Below are positions 56,487 through 64,000 of a stretch of DNA of 64,000 nucleotides, piece after piece. Numbering within the stretch: position 1 is the stretch's first letter; each line of letters begins with the position of its first letter. The notes under the pieces were generated by a model, which was not told where the DNA came from, ran no database searches, and saw only the letters and a program-made list of their open reading frames with translations. Source of the stretch: Malus domestica. Lineage: Eukaryota; Streptophyta; Magnoliopsida; Rosales; Rosaceae. The stretch covers positions 27,424,501 to 27,488,500 of the forward strand of contig NC_091666.1 in assembly GCF_042453785.1 (NCBI RefSeq). Reading direction: 5' to 3'. The position numbers and the translations under genes are program-made.

Positions 56487-56971
56487 CACGTTCTTTTCGT
56501 ATTTCGTCGACCTTTTCTTTTTTTATAAAATTTCTATGCACAAACTGCTTGCTGTACACACCATATTTTCCTAGCTCATGCTTAACACATTAGGGACGAA
56601 CTCTAAGAGGTCGATTATTCGAGAACATCAACATAATAACAGATTAACCATGAAATTAGGGACGGATTGCAGACCACACGAACATCAGTTGGAATTAATA
56701 TGTACTAGAAGTCCAGAACCCTAAATACCAAACTCCTAATATAGCCTGCGCTTAATATCTAGACAAGGTTATCATTTTCTCAGTTAATTGTTTCCAATCG
56801 TTGGCCAAAAAATAAATAAAGAAAATACTGTTTAATTCTTGTTAAATTGTTTATTGTTCAAGGCTATACAAGAAGAGGTCCTATATATTCTCGTGAACGA
56901 TGGGTTAAGTTTACTTAATGTGATAATAAAGGGTGATTAAGGATTAAGACTAGGATTTTTGTCTGGAGGTC
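56487..56971. other. Spacer and promoter of the intact beta-glucosidase gene
   Basis: AT-rich. It contains a small scrambled piece of the cluster at about 56625-56690: flank sequence (ACATCAACATAATAACAGAT) joined directly to part of exon 3 (GGACGGATTGCAGACCACAC). The probable promoter and 5' UTR lie just upstream of 56972. Confidence 0.55.
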
Positions 56972-60066
<3,095 letters not shown>

Positions 60067-60298
60067 TGTACTCAAGTTCGATATAAACTCCAGATGGTTG
60101 TCAAGCTCATCTACTTTCTTGCACACAAATGCAGAAAACTGTAAAGAAAGAGTGGTAGAATATGTACTATATATGCCTTGAATGTTCAGTTTTATAGGCT
60201 TGGTATTTCTGTGGGAATGCCCTGTACTTTTAATACTGGCATAGGTTTGTAATATACTTGTTATATTGCGAGCAAAACAATATTACATCAACTTCTTT
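60067..60298 (+). other. Beta-glucosidase 3' UTR and flank
   Basis: Includes ATGCCTTGAATGTTCAGTTT and neighbouring sequence that recurs at 62280-62470 after the third broken copy, so the 3' UTR was duplicated with the gene. Confidence 0.6.
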
Positions 60299-60440
60299 GA
60301 TGGTCCAATATCCTAGTGGATAGGGTGTTGGGTTTTCACCCATGCATCTCGAGTTTGAAACTCCTCATTCCCCTAAATTAGTGGAATAGTTTTGAACTTT
60401 CCCTTCTCCTTAATAATAATAATAATAATAATTGAAAAAG
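60299..60440 (+). repeat. SINE-like repeat with AAT tail
   Basis: A-box-like CTAGTGGATAGGGTGTTGGG, B-box-like CGAGTTTGAAACTCC and a (TAA)n tail at about 60410-60432. The head matches the minus-strand copy near 48700-48790. Confidence 0.65.
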
Positions 60441-60679
60441 AGAGGAGAGTTTAAGGGTTTCTTACACTCAATGAAACATGTGAAGCAATTGTATCTGCCA
60501 TTGCAAGGAGGCAGGAGTTTCTTATACTATTTTCCCTTATTCCTGCTATAAATAATTGGGTGCATGGGAAGGGGGATTAAATTTTCAATAGCAAAAACAC
60601 GTCTTCAGTTTGTTTTTCATTATTTTCAAAAAGAGCCTGTACTAGGCAACTGAAACATGAAAATTTAAGGGTGAAAAAA

Positions 60680-61185
60680 TTGACATAGTCATTACTTTAA
60701 GTGCAAGAAAAAAAAAGTGACTAAGTTTAAGGGGACGTGTTGATCAATCGTTGCAGTTTCTGCGCAAAATGCATCAAACCCTCAAGAACTCAATGTCAAG
60801 AGGTCCAACTTTCCTAATGATTTCCTGTTCGGAGTCACTACTGCTGCTGCACAAATAAGGATTTGCAAAAGAAGCAGAAAGAGGCCCAAGTGTTTGGTAC
60901 TGTTGCGTTGAGAAATTCCCAGGTTTATATATCAGATGTTTGGGACCAAGTGTTTTGTTTATGATTCTTTTGCAGACCACACGAACATGTTTACAGCCAT
61001 CGATTCATACAAGCAGTAGAAGGTGCATATCGAGCAAGCAATAATTAAGTTTCTCTCGTCTTTGGCCTAAATATATAACCAAATATTTGTAACTGTAGGC
61101 AGAAGTGAAGGCTCTCAAGGACCTTGGAGTTGATTCTCACAAATTTTCCATCTCTTGGAACCGGATTCTTCCTAGTAAGTAGTTA
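60680..61185 (+). pseudogene. Beta-glucosidase pseudogene C, 5' part
   Basis: Pieces match exon 2 (about 60757-60922, with a deletion after CAAAT that shifts the frame and a TGCGTTGAG where the gene has TACATTGAG), exon 3 (60974-61022, ending in an in-frame TAG: CAAGCAGTAGAAGG) and exon 4 (61100-61171, intact-looking). Exons 5 to 12 are missing. The matching 3' UTR reappears at 62280-62470. Confidence 0.85.
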
Positions 61186-61286
61186 TAATTTTACCTAGTT
61201 CTATTGTTCCGCTAATATGCGGTTTCGTGGGAGCTACATCTTTGAATTAAAATTTATGGTTTATTGGTTAATCTTGCTAAACTTGT

Positions 61287-61656
61287 CCCACATCGACCAT
61301 CGCAAAATATTTACAGCGCTTTATATGCCTAGTTACATGTTCACTGTTCGCTGAGCTAAGTCATGCTAGCTTGTGACCCAAATGGGGGCACCAAGGTGGT
61401 GGGACATCGGTTCGACCCATTCGGCAGGACTAGACGTTGCAATTTGCTGGCTCGCCCATTCCAAGTTGTGAGTTGGACCCTGTGGTTCGGGCTTAAGCTT
61501 GGGCCACGAGGCCCTTAGAGCGGAGGGCAATGCGTGAGGCTGGTTTCACAGAGCAGTGAAAACCTCCCGCTCTCAATGGTGGAAGGATTACGGGCCGGTG
61601 CTCCGCTAGCCTAGATTGTCTCATGGTTTGAGACCAGTTGAACCACCACTTTTTTT
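61287..61656. repeat. Dispersed 370 bp repeat, copy 3
   Basis: Same family as 53771-54138, more diverged, here located after exon 4 of pseudogene C and not after exon 5. The different position means an independent insertion or a rearrangement. Confidence 0.7.
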
Positions 61657-61714
61657 CCACATATAACCTTTTTTTTTGTTACCACAAATTTGACAAGTAG
61701 ATTTCCCGAAATAA

Positions 61715-62082
61715 TGGAAAACTTCGATTCAAGTAGTTTATGTTCTTGGGATACAAGTTGTGGTATTGTCCCTGTTAGTTCTCATATCGAAATAATAGAA
61801 ATCTTTTATTCAAGCAATTTATGTACCTGCATTACAAATTTGACCATAATAATTTCTCTATTGGATTATATGGGAAATACGGGAAAACTTCTATTCAAGC
61901 AATTTATATATGTACTTGCGGGCGATTTTCCCTATCATGCTCCAGTCACGACATTTGTACATTTAGATACTATTACCATACTATCAAGAGGATTAGCTGC
62001 CAAGAGTATCTATCCAGCAATAGATCCTTTAGATCACCATCAACTATGCTCCAACCTCGGATCTCCAATGAAGAATACTTGG
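61715..62082 (+). pseudogene. Plastid atpB-like fragment (nuclear copy of plastid DNA), rearranged
   Basis: From about 61883 the sequence follows the chloroplast ATP synthase beta gene: CTATTCAAGCAATTTAT, CACGACATTTGTACATTTAG, CTATCAAGAGGATTAGCTGC, then CCAGCAATAGATCCTTTAGA and TATGCTCCAACCTCGGATC. Translation gives [18 protein letters not shown] in one frame and STMLQPRI in another, so there is a frameshift. Two shorter pieces of the same ATTCAAGCAATTTATGTACC segment precede it (about 61725-61745 and 61805-61850). It lies between the halves of beta-glucosidase pseudogene C. It is non-functional. Confidence 0.78.
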
Positions 62083-62264
62083 TTTTTTCTTCTTGTTTTC
62101 ATCACATAGCAGGTTGACTGTTACGCTAAAGAGTTTCTCAAATTTCAAGATTTATATTTTATAGTACTAATAACTAAGCTGCATGTTATTTACATGGTGG
62201 AAGTTTAACATCACACGACGGATTGATTGTTACACTGAAGAGTTTCTCATATTTCACCGTATGA

Positions 62265-62470
62265 ACTCCAGATGGTTGACGTACCCAAGTTTCGATATGA
62301 ACTCCAGATGGTTGATCAAGCTCATCTTCTTCCTTGCACACAATTGCCTATATGTGTTGAGTGGGAGAAAACTGTAAAGAAGAGTGTTACAATAGGTACT
62401 ATATATGCCTTGAATGTTCAGTTTCATTGGCTTGGTGTTTCTGTGGGGATGCCATGTACTTTTAAAGCTT
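62265..62470 (+). pseudogene. Beta-glucosidase pseudogene C, 3' UTR remnant
   Basis: Matches the 3' UTR of the intact gene (GAACTCCAGATGGTTG, TACTATATATGCCTTGAATG, GTTTCTGTGGGGATGCCATG). The phrase AACTCCAGATGGTTGA occurs twice here. It marks the other end of pseudogene C. Confidence 0.75.
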
Positions 62471-62769
62471 GTTTGGTATTGTTGTGCTTTTAAAAAAAAA
62501 CTGATTATGATGTGCTGTAAAAATAATCAGCTGTAAAATAAAACAGTTAAGTTTTTGGTAAACTTTTACTGAAAAAAATGCTTTTAACAACAAAAAAAAA
62601 AAAAAAAAAAACCATGTTCAAGTGTTTGGTAAACTTTATGTAAAACTACTGTGGTCATGTTAAATGACTAAAAGACTATAATATTAAATGTGATATAATA
62701 ATTTATTTTATTTTTTATTTATAATTTCATCTTCAATCTTCATCATTTTCTGATCACAACCCAGTTATT
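62471..62769. other. AT-rich spacer with possible MITE end
   Basis: Starts with AGCTTGTTTGGTATTG, a phrase common at MITE ends, and contains GTGTTTGGTAAACTTTATG and an A run. No coding sequence. Confidence 0.4.
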
Positions 62770-64000
62770 GTTCAGTGCGAACCACGTACTGGGAAGAGGA
62801 AGAGGATTTTCCGCTTTGAAGCTCACTGGGCAAAGGATACAGATTGCAAAGAAATTGTGAAAAAAGCTTGGGACAAATTCCGAGAAGGTAACTCTGTGGA
62901 GAGGTGGAATCTAAAAATCAATGAGGCTCGCTCTAATCTTTCCAAGTGGAGTAGGGATAAGTTTAGACAGAGATCGTGGCAAATTCAGGAGTTGATGTAC
63001 CACCTGGGACGACTCCAACTAAATTGGAGATGCAACTCCCATGAGATAGAAGAGCTTACAAAGAAGGTTGATCGTTTATGGAGTCAGGAGGAGAGCGTTT
63101 GGCAACAAAAATCAAGGGTGCAATGGCTTAAGGAAGGAGATGCGAATACTAAGTTCTTCCATCAATCTACCCTACAAAGAAGAAGGCGAAATCAAGTAAT
63201 ATCGCTTAAAAATGGGAATGGGAACTTGGTGGATAATCCAGGGCAGATCCGACGCTTAATTGATGATCATTTTGTGGAATTATTCACTTCTTCGGGCAAC
63301 AGGGAGTGGGGTGACATGCTCGACTGCGTTACCTCGAAGGTTTCGGAGGAGATGAATGTTTCGTTAATGGCTACGGTCTCTGTGGAGGAGATTTAAACTG
63401 CTGCCATGAAAATGGGAGGACTTAAAGCTCCGGGTCCTGACGGATTCCAAGGGATATTCTATCAATCACAGTGGGACATAATAGCTTTTGATGTTAATAA
63501 TATGATTGTTGATTTGATGAACGGGTCTTTGCAGCCTTTGCGAATAAATGCTATTCATCTGGCTTTAATTCCAAAGGTTCAAAATCCGGAGTCTGTGTCT
63601 CAATTTCGACCCATAAGTCTTTGCAACTACTCCTACAAGATTCTCTCCAAGGTCTTAGCCAACCGATTAAAAAGACTGTTGCCGGTGTTGATCTCCGCAA
63701 CCCAAAATGCGTTTGTGGAAGGAATACAGATTCAAGATAATGTCGGTATTGCGCATGAGCTTTTCCATTTTCTAAAAAATAGAAAGACAAAATGCAACTT
63801 TGAGCTGGGAATTAAATTGGATATGCATAAGGCATATGATCGTGTGGAGTGGGATTTTTTAATGGCAGTTATGGAGAAGATGGGTTTTAATAGTCGATGG
63901 AGGAGTCTGATTATGGGATGCATTTCTACAGTGAATTTTTCCATTCTTCTGAACGGACAGCCAGGTTCCAAATTCACTCCCTCAAGGGGGCTTAGACAGG
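62770..64000 (+). mobile_element. LINE (L1-type) fragment with reverse transcriptase, runs off the window
   Basis: Encodes the inter-domain and reverse transcriptase part of a plant non-LTR retrotransposon: FRFEAHW, SRVQWLKEGDANTKFFH, then GGLKAPGPDGFQGIFYQ, QFRPISLCNYSYKILSKVLA, TQNAFVEG and KLDMHKAYDRVEW. The frame is open from 62857 to a TAA at 63394-63396 and continues in the same frame after it, so a nonsense mutation breaks it. No endonuclease domain lies upstream, so this copy is 5'-truncated or rearranged. The FADD-box region would be beyond the window end. Confidence 0.9.

Noticed and set aside
61690..62117. Two overlapping frames of 139 and 98 residues as a new gene
   Set aside because: Both are shadows of a frameshifted plastid atpB-like fragment.

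Overview
The window is nuclear DNA from a flowering plant. Genes are split by many GT-AG introns and separated by AT-rich DNA packed with LTR retrotransposons, a LINE, SINEs, MITEs and a plastid-DNA insertion. All intact genes encode typical eudicot proteins. Several repeats look like ones I know from apple-tribe Rosaceae (the GGGAACTTTAACGAAAAG repeat, a Cassandra LTR, a TGTTGAGAATGAGTCCC TRIM). The assignment to Rosaceae, probably Maleae, is inference and was not checked by any search.

Layout. 1-2198: intergenic, with two small inverted repeats. 2199-9383 (-): a 17-exon gene for chloroplast ribonuclease J with a C-terminal trihelix-like domain. 10436-12849 (-): a 7-exon cycloeucalenol cycloisomerase gene (sterol synthesis). 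14117-22765 (-): a decayed Ty1/copia element that holds a solo Cassandra LTR, which in turn abuts a hAT-type element carrying a ribosomal protein P2 gene fragment; target-site duplications give the order of insertion. 24379-27717 (+): an 8-exon WD40 gene like ROOT INITIATION DEFECTIVE 3. 30250-37850 and 39693-42867 (+): tandem argininosuccinate synthase genes. The first has lost most of its transit peptide and has a young copia element in intron 1; the second keeps the full N-terminus and the empty insertion site. 44324-46865 (+): a 5-exon adenylate-kinase-like gene with a degenerate P-loop. 46300-51544: MITEs and a 2.7 kb Harbinger-like element with a 481 bp internal tandem duplication. 51586-62470: a GH1 beta-glucosidase cluster with one complete 12-exon gene (56972-60066) and three broken copies, plus a fragment resembling plastid atpB. 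62770-64000: a LINE reverse transcriptase running off the window.

The genes do not form a pathway. RNase J and argininosuccinate synthase act in the plastid, cycloeucalenol isomerase in the ER, the adenylate-kinase-like protein probably in an organelle, the WD40 protein probably in the nucleus, and the glucosidase in a secretory compartment. The main story is local: tandem duplication followed by divergence (argininosuccinate synthase, beta-glucosidase) and layered transposon insertion. For every intact gene the exon lengths I derived sum to a multiple of three, which supports the models: 890, 290, 467, 435, 493, 249 and 530 codons before the stop.
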